Source: Diorhabda sublineata (Eukaryota; Arthropoda; Insecta; Coleoptera; Chrysomelidae). Taken from it: 64,000 bases of DNA. The notes beneath the pieces were generated by a model, which saw nothing but the letters and a program-made list of their open reading frames with translations, searched no databases and was not told the DNA's origin. Made by a program: the position numbers and the translations under genes. This document shows, one piece after another, positions 11,786 through 23,287 of this stretch. The stretch lies in contig NC_079478.1 in NCBI RefSeq assembly GCF_026230105.1, positions 9,811,653 through 9,875,652 on the forward strand, written 5' to 3'. Every line of letters starts with the position of its first letter. Positions within the stretch are counted from its first letter, which is position 1.

Positions 11786-14700
11786 GATTTTACTTATATA
11801 ACTAACAAATAGTTATATTTTTTAGGAAGCAAAAGATGAAGTTCGAAATATTTCACAAAAGCGGATTTTTTTGTCATTATGTGGGAATATACTTCTCTTC
11901 GAAATGATGGACATTCGGATTCTTATATTTTTTATAAAGTAAATTTTTTTGACGATTCCATTTTGTAGTGTTCTTGATTGTATAAATCACAACCTTTAAA
12001 TTTGCCTTCTGGTTAAATGAGAGAAATATTTAGTTGTTTATAATTTGAGATTATTATTAGTTGAATTCAAAAAAATCACAAGACTATTTAGGCTATACAA
12101 TTATTTTGGTTATTATCCTTTCCTCAGTAATTTAACAATTGCCTATATGCAGTTATCAAATATTCTGGCATTCTTGAATGTGTAAAGAGCTTACAAAATA
12201 TTCGAGATACAATCGGATTGGCCTTCAAAGCTTCGATGACAAAAGGGTAGAAAGTTGACAAATGGAAAATGTATCAATCTAGTATAAGTTATATAATGTT
12301 TTATTTAGCAATACTTGAAAGAAGAATATTTTAAAGAACAAACATTTGTGAAATATTTAAACTTAACGTTTCTTTCCATTAACGAAAATGGCTTTTAATA
12401 TTAGAAAACCATGGTGATCAAATGTAAATAGTTTTATTTTTATTTTATGGTGAATCTAAAATAAAAAATTAACAACTGAAATTGGAATTTCATTTTATTT
12501 CTATTAGAAATCTTTGAATAATAAGTTTTAGACTGGTTTATTAAAAATGGAACGCTGTAATTATATATTTATATACATTGTGGTCGAGAATTATGCCCGG
12601 ATCCACGAGGTCCCGGCAGGACGACACGAGGACATATCGGAGCATAATTATTGTTTGATGAAGTATGACTTTTTAGAGGGGATATAGTGAGATATTGACT
12701 CATAATGATCGTGAGCGCTATCATAAGAAAGTTCAGGAGTATGGTTGTGACTCGTTTGAGCTGCGGTACGACCAAAGAAGCTATGGAAAATTACAAGAGT
12801 TTAGAAGCTCACAATATTATATTACGTATTTTGATATAAATAGCTAGCAGCTATCTAACTCAAAGTTCGGAATATATCTTAAAAAGAGAAAATTTTGATA
12901 TTTTATTGCCACAACCCCACAACAATCATTTTTATTACCAAGTTAGGAAAAACTTTGAATAGTTATCTCGTGAATAGTGATTCTAATGTTAAGTATAAAT
13001 AAACATTACTTGTGAAATTTGTTTTCTTTTTCTCTTTGAAGGATAATATTCGACCAAAGATGACTTTCGATATAGTATGAATTTAACTTCTGTTCCTGAC
13101 ATTTGCAACAAGTGTCAAAGTATACTTACGTTTAATATTTGTCGTTTATCCAGTATGAAGTATCCAGATGCGGAAATTTCTATTGGGCGTACGTGTACCT
13201 GAACCATAAATGTATGTAACTGAAAGGAAAGAGCGTTGACATCCAATTTTGCGAAATAGTACATTTTCTTGGTATCAGAAAAATATCAATTATCTCAATG
13301 AAAATAAAAATTTGAGGAAACAAGTGCTAGATTTATCACCTTTGATGATTCAGCGCGCTGTTTGGACCAAAAAAGAAAAGATTTTTTGTCGATACGTCAC
13401 TTTAGATTGCATTGATCACTACACACCTCAATCTATGGAGTGTAGAGATACATAATCAGAACCATTTCAGTGTATCAAAAAGTTGATAGGGAAAAAATTA
13501 TTATGACGCTTTGGTAGCAAGTGGCAAAATTTTAAAAAACAGCGCCAGAAGTTAAATGGAGTAGGATAATAAATTCAATTCTTATTTGAAAGTCATCAAC
13601 TATTTTAACAACACTAAAGTCAATAAATTCACAACAATATAATAACCAAGGTTTATAAAAAAAGCATGTTTATATAAAATCACTTACCATGTTTTTTGAA
13701 GAATTTTAAAAGTCATAATTACCAAATTATTTTTGACTACGTAAATAGTTGAGATTCTAAAGACTGTATTTTACCTCAACTACACAAGTCAAGTAAAATA
13801 TTAAATTTTTCAACCCAGCACACTCCACTTCATAACTGCTGAATTCGTATCATTGCTACTTGCTACTCTAGAGCTATTTTGGTGAGTTTTCGAAAAATAA
13901 TTTGCTGTTTACAAACAGACACTTGTTCAGCTTTTGCCGCATTCAAGACAGTTCTCCTTGCCTCAATCAAAACTGCAGTCATCTGAGTGCTGTTACATAT
14001 TATAATAAATATAGTTTCATACAATTATTATGTAAAAGAAAATTAATAGAGTTTTGAAAGGTGTCAATGAAAGATTAAAAGATGGTGATCTATGTTTAAA
14101 ATGACATACAAACATTCGAGAAAATATAAAAAAACCGATATAGTGGTAGTTTTATAATAATTATGTAATTATCTAGGGTACTGTTGCCTCAATGCACACC
14201 TGAAGATGTTAGTCTTAAACTATACAAATTTTTCACAGAAAAATTTAATGACAGACATTATATTTTATAAAATTTCAAATCCGCGGGAACTTTATATACA
14301 CATACGTTATTTCTGCAAAACTGAAAATTATATTCTCGAGAAGGCAATTTTTATTACTTACGTTTTCTCGAATTAATAAGCTTATTTTATCGACGACATT
14401 TCTATGTAACTTTCTCCTAATATGCCAAGTAGTTTCAATAGTTTTTTATTTCTAGTATCGAACTAATTATTTCTGAAGATTCACTCACTATTTTAGTCGT
14501 TTCGTTTTGAAGTGAATGTGAACAAAATATACTTACCTCTTTCAAACAATCCTCAGAAATTGATTTTGTAGGCATTCGGTGTATTATGTTCACTATTTCA
14601 TTACCCTGTAAAAAATGAATATGTTTGAAAACTTGAGTAAAAATAATTGAAAAGGTTCTCAATTTTTAACAAAAGCTCAGATGTCCTTGAAACCATATAT

Positions 14701-15900
14701 GTATGTAATACTTCTATATGAACAGTTTCTATAAGTGGAAGCTGTTCCGACTAAGGAAGACAGAATGGCAACGATTTCTCTATCCTCCGAGGCTCCAGCT
14801 CGGTTCGCTCATTCTCAAGCATGGGCAGTACAGATAAAGTGTCTCGAACGAGATAGAAAATGAATTTTGTCGGTACCGTAACGTAGGGACGATTTTTCTC
14901 TTACCAACTGTCCATATAGGAGTATTAGATATATGCTTAAGACAAACTTAGAATAATACCAACTGAAATTGAGACACACTCTATATTCTTGAAATTCGAT
15001 TTCTGAAACATATAATAAGGATTTGTTTTAATATGATAAAATAATGGATAGAAATCTGCAGCGTTTTGTTTAAAACTGAATAAATTGAATAAATTCCAAT
15101 GGATAGAACCACTTTTTTGATCAGCGATCAGTTTGTAATAATTCACCGAATAATAATAGGTACTTATTTATTACAAAATTGTTTTAGATAGTATTTTATG
15201 CACAATTACACTTACTTGGAATTATAAGCGCAGATATTTCATACCAAATCAAATTTCCAATAATTATTGTGTAGTATTTCAGAAGCAAAATAAGTTATTG
15301 ACTGCTTAATGATTACTCAATTATCCCTTATCTGTTTGGCAGAACTGTATATTTGATAGATATATCATTATGAGCTATCATAATGACCTCTCATCGGATC
15401 AGCAGAAAAATTTATTTGTTTTAACATAAAAGTTATGACAGTTTCCTTCCAAGTTTTTTTTTCAATTCCTTCTACTTGTCTCTACTGTACTTCAAAAATC
15501 TACTTCCCTTTTTTTATTCATACATTTATTTCAGTTCTTTGTTTTGTATTAGGTATCCTAAATATCTTATTTGACCTCTGTCCATTGTACTTTGTTATTG
15601 AGGAATTACGAGAAAGAATACATTGTTTTTTCACGGCTTCTGCGGTTACAGTAAACTTTTTGTTTGTATTTGCGTGCGTATTTATAAGTTTATTGACCTG
15701 ATCCATCACCAATTATAGCTCTTATACTTCTTATTAATGATAGTATTTACTTCCATTACTAAGTAAATTATACATCATTATATAGTTGTATTTGAATATT
15801 ATAATTAATTTCAGCTAAATTGGTGATAATTTCTTGTAACTAATGAAATCACTTTTACTATGTTTACTTTGTTATATACTCGTATTATTCTATTGTTCAG
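11786..15900. other. S1P 3' region and intergenic sequence without a recognised gene
   Basis: The first ~700 bases probably hold the S1P 3' UTR, with AATAAA at 12460. A GC-richer block at 12575-12790 contains an inverted AATTATGC pair (12589-12596 and 12642-12649). Another at 14740-14910 (with GAGGCTCCAGCTCGGTTCGC) looks like a piece of a dispersed repeat. The open frames at 13249-13455, 14435-14662 and 15435-15712 show no recognisable domains and I take them as chance or decayed repeat. Confidence 0.4.
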
Positions 15901-15919
15901 TATTCGTTCATTGTCTAAG

Positions 15920-16390
15920 TTTTGTTATTGTCTGAAAATTTCTATTACTTGGATTTGGACATATCCGAGTCAACTTAGGTATGATACTATTTTCCAATAA
16001 ATCTAAATACGCCCATTTAAGTTACCCTCAATGAAAAGGGGCCAATTATTGTGTCGCCTATTAATCCAGCCATACATTCAGTTTTTCGGGATATTGAGTG
16101 TGAGATTCATCCATCGAGGATTGTTACGTGACAAGTATCTACAATTATGCCAATTTACGTTTCCATTAATACAAAAAATAGCCTCATCGCAAAACATAAC
16201 ATTAATTAAAAAATTTGGATCGTTTTGATTGTAGCATTGTAAAGATCTGACAACAATGTTAAAACCACCATAATACCTTCTGTATCACAAGACTGTTGCA
16301 CACAAAAATTTATAAAAATCGTACAAGCCGTTTCCGAGATAATTGAGGCGCTCCATACATAAAACATTTTTTTTCTATGCGGTATTTTTA
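15920..16390 (-). mobile_element. Internally deleted relic of a Tc1/mariner-superfamily transposon
   Basis: The minus strand encodes EATFYINGKVNWHNCRY-like sequence, closely matching the transposase of the fuller element at 24623-26141 (EATFCINGKVNRHNCRY). Nucleotide similarity runs from about 15920 to 16245, then jumps to the terminal region. The segment ends with CGCTCCATACATAAAAC at 16349-16365, nearly identical to the terminal repeat of the longer copy. The other terminus was not found. Stops and deletion make it non-coding. Confidence 0.7.
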
Positions 16391-17652
16391 AAAAAGCCGT
16401 AGATTCATTTGTTATGTCTGGGTAATATTTCTAAGAAATCATAAAAAATGGGAGTTTTCTTTATTTTTAGTATAAAAACTTTCCTCACATTTTGAATAAG
16501 GATGTAAAAAGAGTAGTTTCCATAAAAAACTGATGTTTAAATAGATAAAATGGAAACAAATATATTTTCCCAGTTTTTCGTGTTATTGCGGCTGTTTCAC
16601 TACGACTTCAACCATTAAAAATTGAATTATTCTTCTGAAATATGATATTTGGAAAATAAGTGCTAGAAGTGAGAGTATGAAAATCAGAATGAAAAATAAA
16701 ATTTAACAATTTTTTTTGATGTTTTGCTGAAAATATAGGTTTCTGTTGAGAAAAAAATGGAAATATAACAGAAAACTAGGCCATCTCATCAAATTTAAAA
16801 AGTAACACACCTTAGACTACTAACAATATACAAAGGCAAAGTGTTGGTTGGGTATGACAAAAAAATAATATATTTCCTTTGATAAAACGACATCAAACTC
16901 AGACGAAACAATCTCGAAGAAATAGCAGAATTAGAAATGGAAAAAGTGAAAAACTTCATTCTGGTTTGCAAATGCTTAAAAATAAGCTAAAGAAGAGAAA
17001 ATATAGAATGGTGGTTAGGTAGGTGACTAAGTTTCAAACTTTTGGAAAATAAAGATGGGGTTACACTGACAAATTCATCCTAGGTACAACTCTTTAAGTT
17101 CAAGGCGTATATAAATACAAACAAATTTTATATGGAGTTGCTTTATCGAATACCAAACATACTAACATTAGTGTAGTGAAGGTAATTCCAACGCATTTTT
17201 TTTTATAAAATTTATTTACTTTCATACTTTTTTTCAAAAAATCTGTTTTTCTGTAAAATGTCTCTTATGTGGCAATAGGAAAGAAATATATTGAGAAAAG
17301 TTGTTTGGAATCAATATCTAGGTCCACACACCTCTAAATCTATTTTTTATATAATTTTCTTTTATTTATTATATTAAAAATTCATACTTTGCTCATTACT
17401 ACTGTCTTAAAGCTAATCGTAATTGTTTTCTAGTAATAGATATTGAATTGAATTGAATTGAATAGGGTGATTGCAGTGGTCGGTAACTCGGGTATTTAAC
17501 ATATTTGAAAATTTATATATCACTTCTTATTTATGAATTTAGGTTGAATTGTATTATATTATAACTTAAAATATTATAAACCGCAAATATAAATTGTTGA
17601 TAATTTGAAAAATAACACGTGACAGAAAACATGTTTCTATTGGTTACTGCGG
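16391..17652. other. AT-rich intergenic sequence, nothing recognised
   Basis: Poly-A/T-rich DNA with no reading frame showing domain signals. A short (TTGAA)n run lies at about 17447-17464, just left of the TIR-bounded element. Confidence 0.4.
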
Positions 17653-17674
17653 TTGTGACGTAGAAAGTAAGTAA
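17653..17674 (+). repeat. Left terminal inverted repeat (22 bp)
   Basis: Exact reverse complement of 18483-18504; contains GACGTAGAAAGTAAGTAAA. Confidence 0.85.
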
Positions 17675-18482
17675 ATACTGAAACCTGGCCACCGCGTGTC
17701 GTCTTTCAAACGCCATTCTGTTGTTATGAGTGGAGGTAATTGGTTGTTTATTGCGATTTTTGTTTGCGTAAGGGTTCCAAAGGCTATTCTAATCGAAATG
17801 ATGACCGAAATAGGATTAATTGAAGCGAGATTTGACAAGAAGGTACCTAAGGTAGATGTATTCATGGTTGCTACGTTCTTTGCTAGTAATCAGTTATTTA
17901 CTTCGGCTGAAATACGTAGAGTAATTAGACTTCCTTATAGTAACGTCATTATCACATTTGTTTTGTTGAACTTTATTAAAATGTAGTCATAAAGGTAATA
18001 GCTTTGAAGTTTTTTTATCGTTTTAATGCCAACGGACGAGGTGTTTCACGAAATGCCCGTTTCCGGTCTTTCTGGCAATTGAATGTGATTGAAACAGCAG
18101 TTTTTAAATTTTTTTTTGCATTGTGTTAGTTTCTACATCATATAATTTTCTAAATCTGTTTCAACCTACAGTAAGAAATAACAATAAGTTAACATTTTTT
18201 AAATACCAATAGATAAAACTTACATTGAAATGGTCTTCACAAACATATACTGGGCTGCCAGGTTTAAAACCATTGTTTTCGTAGCTTCTCCTCTTGATGG
18301 ATTTGCACTAAAACTTTATTTGGTGTTTTTATACTAGTGTTTGTACATTCTTGTACAATGCACCAACAATACGTCATCTTGTATTCTACAAAATTGAAGA
18401 CTCACAGCCGTGCGAGTGTGTTTTTAAAAGAATCCCAACAACTCTGTTTGAACTGTATTTACTTCTTACCTACGTAAGTCTG

Positions 18483-18504
18483 TTTACTTACTTTCTACGT
18501 CACA
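18483..18504 (-). repeat. Right terminal inverted repeat (22 bp)
   Basis: Exact reverse complement of 17653-17674; contains TTTACTTACTTTCTACGTC. Confidence 0.85.
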
Positions 18505-19050
18505 CTTAGTCATGTGACAACAAATGCAATTTGGCGCGTCACTTATGTATTTGATTTTATTTATTTTTTTAAATACTGTTCAAAAAAATTAAAAAAATAA
18601 TATGTGATTAAGAACGATATACTGAACGTACTTAAGGTATAAAACAAAAGTCTGCAGTGACCCTATTATTTGATTCATCATTAATTCTTTGCGTAAAATG
18701 AGAAAGGCAGCCGTTATGTTGAAAGAAATGAGTGTCGTATATTTGAAGGAAGGTCGTCAATTCATCTTTGCAGAATTTATAAATAAGCTGATTCCATGTT
18801 TCTTTAATAAAGAAGAGTCTGATGATTTCTAATTATTATTTATACGACACGGCACACCAACATTATTTTTTTTTTGAAACACTGCCTTCTCGCTTTATTT
18901 AAGTTATGTAGATTGCTTTCGTTCCAATATAGAGAGTCTGAGAAGATGTGGTAAGAGTACTTAAGTCAGCAAAAATGTCTGTTTTCTACAATTAGCAACC
19001 CTAAAGACAAACAGAACTGCAGTCGCTTTGCTTCGTCACCTTATGCAAAT

Positions 19051-19280
19051 GTTAAAGGCCGCTCGACATAATGCAATATAACGTGCAAGAAATTGCATTC
19101 AAGTCTGTAAACAGTAAAAGTAAACAAATTCCTAGCCTCACATTTTTACTAATATTTTGTACGTAGCTTAACAATGAAGTTAACGAAGCTAAGTTTTATG
19201 AAAGTCAGTTGATCTGCATGTTTTTGATCAAGATTACATTGTATTGCACGTTGTATTGCATCATGTCAAGCGGCCTTAAC
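19051..19280. mobile_element. Short MITE with ~35-bp inverted ends
   Basis: The left end GTTAAAGGCCGCTCGACAT and the right end ATGTCAAGCGGCCTTAAC are near-perfect inverted copies. The pairing continues inward through ATGCAATATAACGTGCAA against TTGCACGTTGTATTGCAT. The 230-base unit has no coding potential. TTAA beside both ends suggests a TTAA (piggyBac-like) or TTA/TWA target duplication; the superfamily is not settled. Confidence 0.7.
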
Positions 19281-22239
19281 AAATTTTGTATGCATTGATT
19301 CTGTTTGCTTTATGAATTCTCTGCGAATGTATTTGTCATTACACTACACTACGACGATTTCTGAGTGACATTTTGGGAAACTGTATCTATTGAATCTGAA
19401 GAAACTAAAGTATCTGCATCAGTTTCATAATAAGATCTTCTATCTTGCAACGAATGCTTCCTGTTATAAGAAATGTCTTGTCAAATGCCAAGCAGTATTT
19501 TTGTTTAGATCCCTTTCACTGATCAACCGTATTTTTGATATTTCGCTGGTTCCATAACTTTTTTATCCAATGTTAAACGTCTCAAGTATGCGGAAGTTTA
19601 ACATATTTAAAAAATTTATACTGTTATGCATACAACTTCGATTTTCAACTGCAGTCTTTGGTACAATATTAATTTTTGATTTGAAGAATAAAAAAATTTA
19701 GTTTGAAACGTTGGAATAGGGATTTAAAAGTTAATTTTTTTGTCAAAAAATAGGTTTTTTGAAATACTCAATTTTTCAAAATTAAAATTATTTTAGAAAT
19801 TAGTATTGAACTAAGCAGGGCGCTGTAATCTAATAAATTTATATCTGAATCAAGAATTTTTTATTTTCAACAGATTCGTTTGAACTATTTTGGGACCTAG
19901 TATACATGTTTTATAATTTTTTTATCACACCGTCTCAATTATTAAAAGCTATAAACATCATTTATTTGTATTCTTTTTGCTCGTATAATTCTATAACTTC
20001 TGTTTTTTAAATTTATTCAATTATAAACAATCTAAAAAGTATACCACATCCGTCCACGACATATAAAAATATCTCTTAAGTACATCTTCGAGAAGATGCA
20101 ATTACCATCTTTACAAGAATAAATGATGATGGTTTTATAAAAGTACCGTAATCTTCAGCACCGCTAAGGATTTCCTTACCATTTTTTTATTTCCAATTTT
20201 ATGCGGGCCATAACGGAATATACAAGTTCAGTATTCTTTGTGATCTGGTCGATTCTAGAGTGTTCAATTTTATGGTGAATAGTTCAAATAGTTTGATACA
20301 GCGAGAGAAAAGGTAAATACATTCAGAATAAGAGATAAATGTATGTTGAGTTAATAGAATAGTGAATGATTTTATACTGAAGAAAAATTCTGTTATATAA
20401 AGTTTAGTTTACGAAAAGCTATAAAATTTTTAAAATATTATACCTGAATGTAAATTTATTTATTAATATTATCGGAGGTTTTGGTTTTATGGAAAAAATG
20501 AGGGTATTGAAGTTCCAAAGCATATTAATAGATTTACAAGAAACGAAACAAAATTCTGGTTTAAATTTTTTGAATGCTCTCTAAAATTTTAATATTTGTT
20601 GGAAATAGGTTATCCCAAAATCTTTCAATAGAAATTTAGAAATAAATTTCTTTGCAATAATATTTACGAAATAAATACGGATATGTCACGTAATGAAACT
20701 TATCGTGGGATATTCACTTTGGAAATGGAACATTGCTGTTTTTCGAAATTCCTTTTGACGGAAATAATTTAACTTATAATAAAGTGACTGAACTAAACAT
20801 TTAAATTGCTCTGTAAAGAGATTAGCTATATCTTGTTTGTTTTCACTTACTACGTTTTTCAGGTTGATTATGGATGGGTCCACATTACGAATCTTTTTCT
20901 TTTTTCATAATGTGTTTTCCAATCTCTAGGTCTATTCTGTACTTACTTTTTCCAAGAACTATTACCATTCCCTTTTGAATTCTTCGAAATTATTACTCCT
21001 TTTATTTTATAAAATGCGAAAAACCACTGATCTGGCGGCTTATTGAGCTCAGTAGTTTCCTCTTAATTTGAACATATTTTCCAACCTTTGAAACAATTCC
21101 ATACATACTGTTAGAAAATATTTAAATATACCTCTAGTACTAAGATGATCTCCTTTTTCCAAATATCTTCTTCAATGAGACCAAATACTTTGTGTAAAGA
21201 GCCAGTTGCAACATATACTAATGAGAGATGCATTTTGACCCCTACATCCATCACACATCAGTCTAATAATGTGAACATCATTAAAGTTAGAAGTATTCAT
21301 GATGAGATTAATGTTGGAGGCAATCTCATTGGAGCATTTGCTGTATTTATTTTATGTTGAACAAAAGCTAGTAACCGTGGAACTATTCAACTGACTTTTT
21401 GATGCGTCTCCGTCAACCGTAAAGTTGAAAATATATAATCGTCTGGAATAATATGCCTGTTGATCTAAAAAAAAGTTTCACACTATCCTTTTGTTTAAGA
21501 AGGTAGATTGGACTTTGGCTGTCATTTTGTGAATTCCCTTCTCAGTAATTGAGCTTATCTTCTAAATTTCATTACAACAGCTTTCAATTTCGCACCTAGA
21601 ATATACATCAGTGCCGGAGTTTTGAAATCCATGATAAATGTGCATTCAAAATACGCCTAAAGTCATTTTTTTTCAAGGTTTCTTTAGTATTGTCTTTTTG
21701 ATACCCGACGCCCATTTTTCTAAAGTTTGAATCGGGCTTCAAGTTAACTATTAAAAAGCATAACAGACACTTTGCTCGATATTTTCCAATAATCTACGTT
21801 TTTCTTTTATCGGTATATAAGTTCTAAGAATAGTTTTTTGTCAGGCCCAATCCTTCTCCTTCTTGTTGTCATAAAGGCATTTGGGCATTTTTACAAACTG
21901 GCATTAATTTTTTTCTACTAAGAACATAAATGTGCTTGGAATGTATTCTCACTATGCTTAGAGTTTTTTAAACGTTTTAATATGTATTGGAATGAAATTA
22001 TCTATAAAATGTTTGCTTAACTTTATGAAACTTGCTGTGAAAAGTCTACTACAGCCATTGTAAACAAAATATAGTCAAAAGAAGGTTTATGGCCACAGGT
22101 CAGGTGAACGGGTAGAGATCCATACCCTTCCAACACTCACAGGTGATATGTTTACTTTTAGATTAAATGAATAATCAATTAACAACTTAAATGCAACTAA
22201 TATTAAGACGATACAAAGAAATGTAAACCACTTTACTGT
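19281..22239. other. Gene-free stretch with possible LINE traces
   Basis: Mostly AT-rich. A minus-strand frame at 20686-20883 reads NLKNVVSENKQDIANLFTEQ, which resembles the linker between endonuclease and reverse transcriptase in jockey-like LINEs ('...IANLFAEYFSSVY'). No neighbouring RT motif was seen, so this is weak. Nothing else recognised. Confidence 0.35.
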
Positions 22240-22800
22240 ATAGACTCCAATCGACTATTAAAAAGATTTCCAGTGATAAGCCGAAAATATTGCTAAACGA
22301 AATGAGTGTATGGAATTTGGAATGGAGATTGTACGTTTTTTCTCAATTGAGGAATTCAGAGTTGGTACGGTTTGAAAACAAACAATTATTGGAGATTGTA
22401 CATTAAAGAACTCTATTGTTCTATGCATAAAATGCGTTGGAGATTAATGGATTTACCGTTGTATGATAGGTATTTTATTTTTATTCAGAGCAATAGCGAC
22501 AACTATAATTTGAAGATTGTATACTTGAAGATTAGTCCCCTCAAATAGGGTTTTCGGCCAGCATACAGTCCTGACCTAGATCCGATAGAACATTTATGGG
22601 ATGAATGTTCTATCTATGGGATGAAAAAGATGAATTGAAGCTAGACTTCCTACCCCAAACTCGATCGCAGAGCTTATTTTGTAGTAGAAGACGAATGGCT
22701 TAACATCCCACAAGAAAAAATAGCTAACTAGATTAGGTCTATACATAATCGTATGAGAGATGTTATTAGAACAAGAAGAGGTCATACCCGTTATTAAGTG
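22240..22800 (+). mobile_element. Tc1-like transposase C-terminal relic
   Basis: The + strand in shifting frames reads RPAYSPDLDPIEHLWDE, then DEWLNIPQEKIAN, and ends RTRRGHTRY before a stop. That is the canonical C-terminal order of Tc1 transposases (third catalytic block, amphipathic tail, terminal GGHTRY). Frameshifts and stops show it is dead. A small local duplication (ATGGGATGAATGTTCTATCT) interrupts the D34E block. Confidence 0.75.
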
Positions 22801-23287
22801 TTAAGTTTTAAACTATCAATAACCTTATTTATGTTAATAATAAAAAAGCTTAATTTGTTCAATGCATTAATTTCACTATGTTAAACATGGGAAGTCGAAA
22901 TATGTTTTCATATATTTATATTCACATTAAAGCATATTGAATTGCCTTTCAAACAGCATATTTTTTTAATATGATGAATAATTTGAAAATAAAAAAAAAA
23001 TTGACGTCAAAAGTTTACAATGGCAGGTTTCTATGCGCGCAAGTATATTTTTATTATAGGTTGATAACAAATTAATAATAATACCTCACCTGAGCAACTA
23101 AATTTCAAACTGATTTGTCGAGTAGAATCCAATTAAATTGTTGGATCTACGTTAATAACTTTTTGCACTTTTATAATATTCATAATTGAGAAAAATTGTA
23201 AAATTGATATTTCCGTGATTTTTAGTTACTTAGTTCAACGGAGAAGATACCACCGACAGAAATATATAACAACTTTACAAGCAAAAC

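Larger units (their letters stand above)
17653..18504. mobile_element. TIR-bounded DNA element with an exon like insect YqaJ/SWIM-type transposon proteins
   Basis: Perfect 22-bp inverted repeats (core GTGACGTAGAAAGTAAG) sit at 17653-17674 and 18483-18504, bounding about 852 bases. Inside, the + strand frame 17696-17986 reads EIGLIEARFDKKVPKVDVF followed by MVATFFASNQLFTSAEIRRV. From memory of insect genomes, the 'K.D.FMVA.FFASN...SAE.R.VKT' motif starts proteins with a SWIM-like zinc finger and a YqaJ-type nuclease that occur as high-copy repeats. Here the frame ends soon after the motif, so the copy looks like a non-autonomous derivative keeping only the first exon. The family assignment is inference; the inverted repeats are directly visible. 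Confidence 0.55.
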
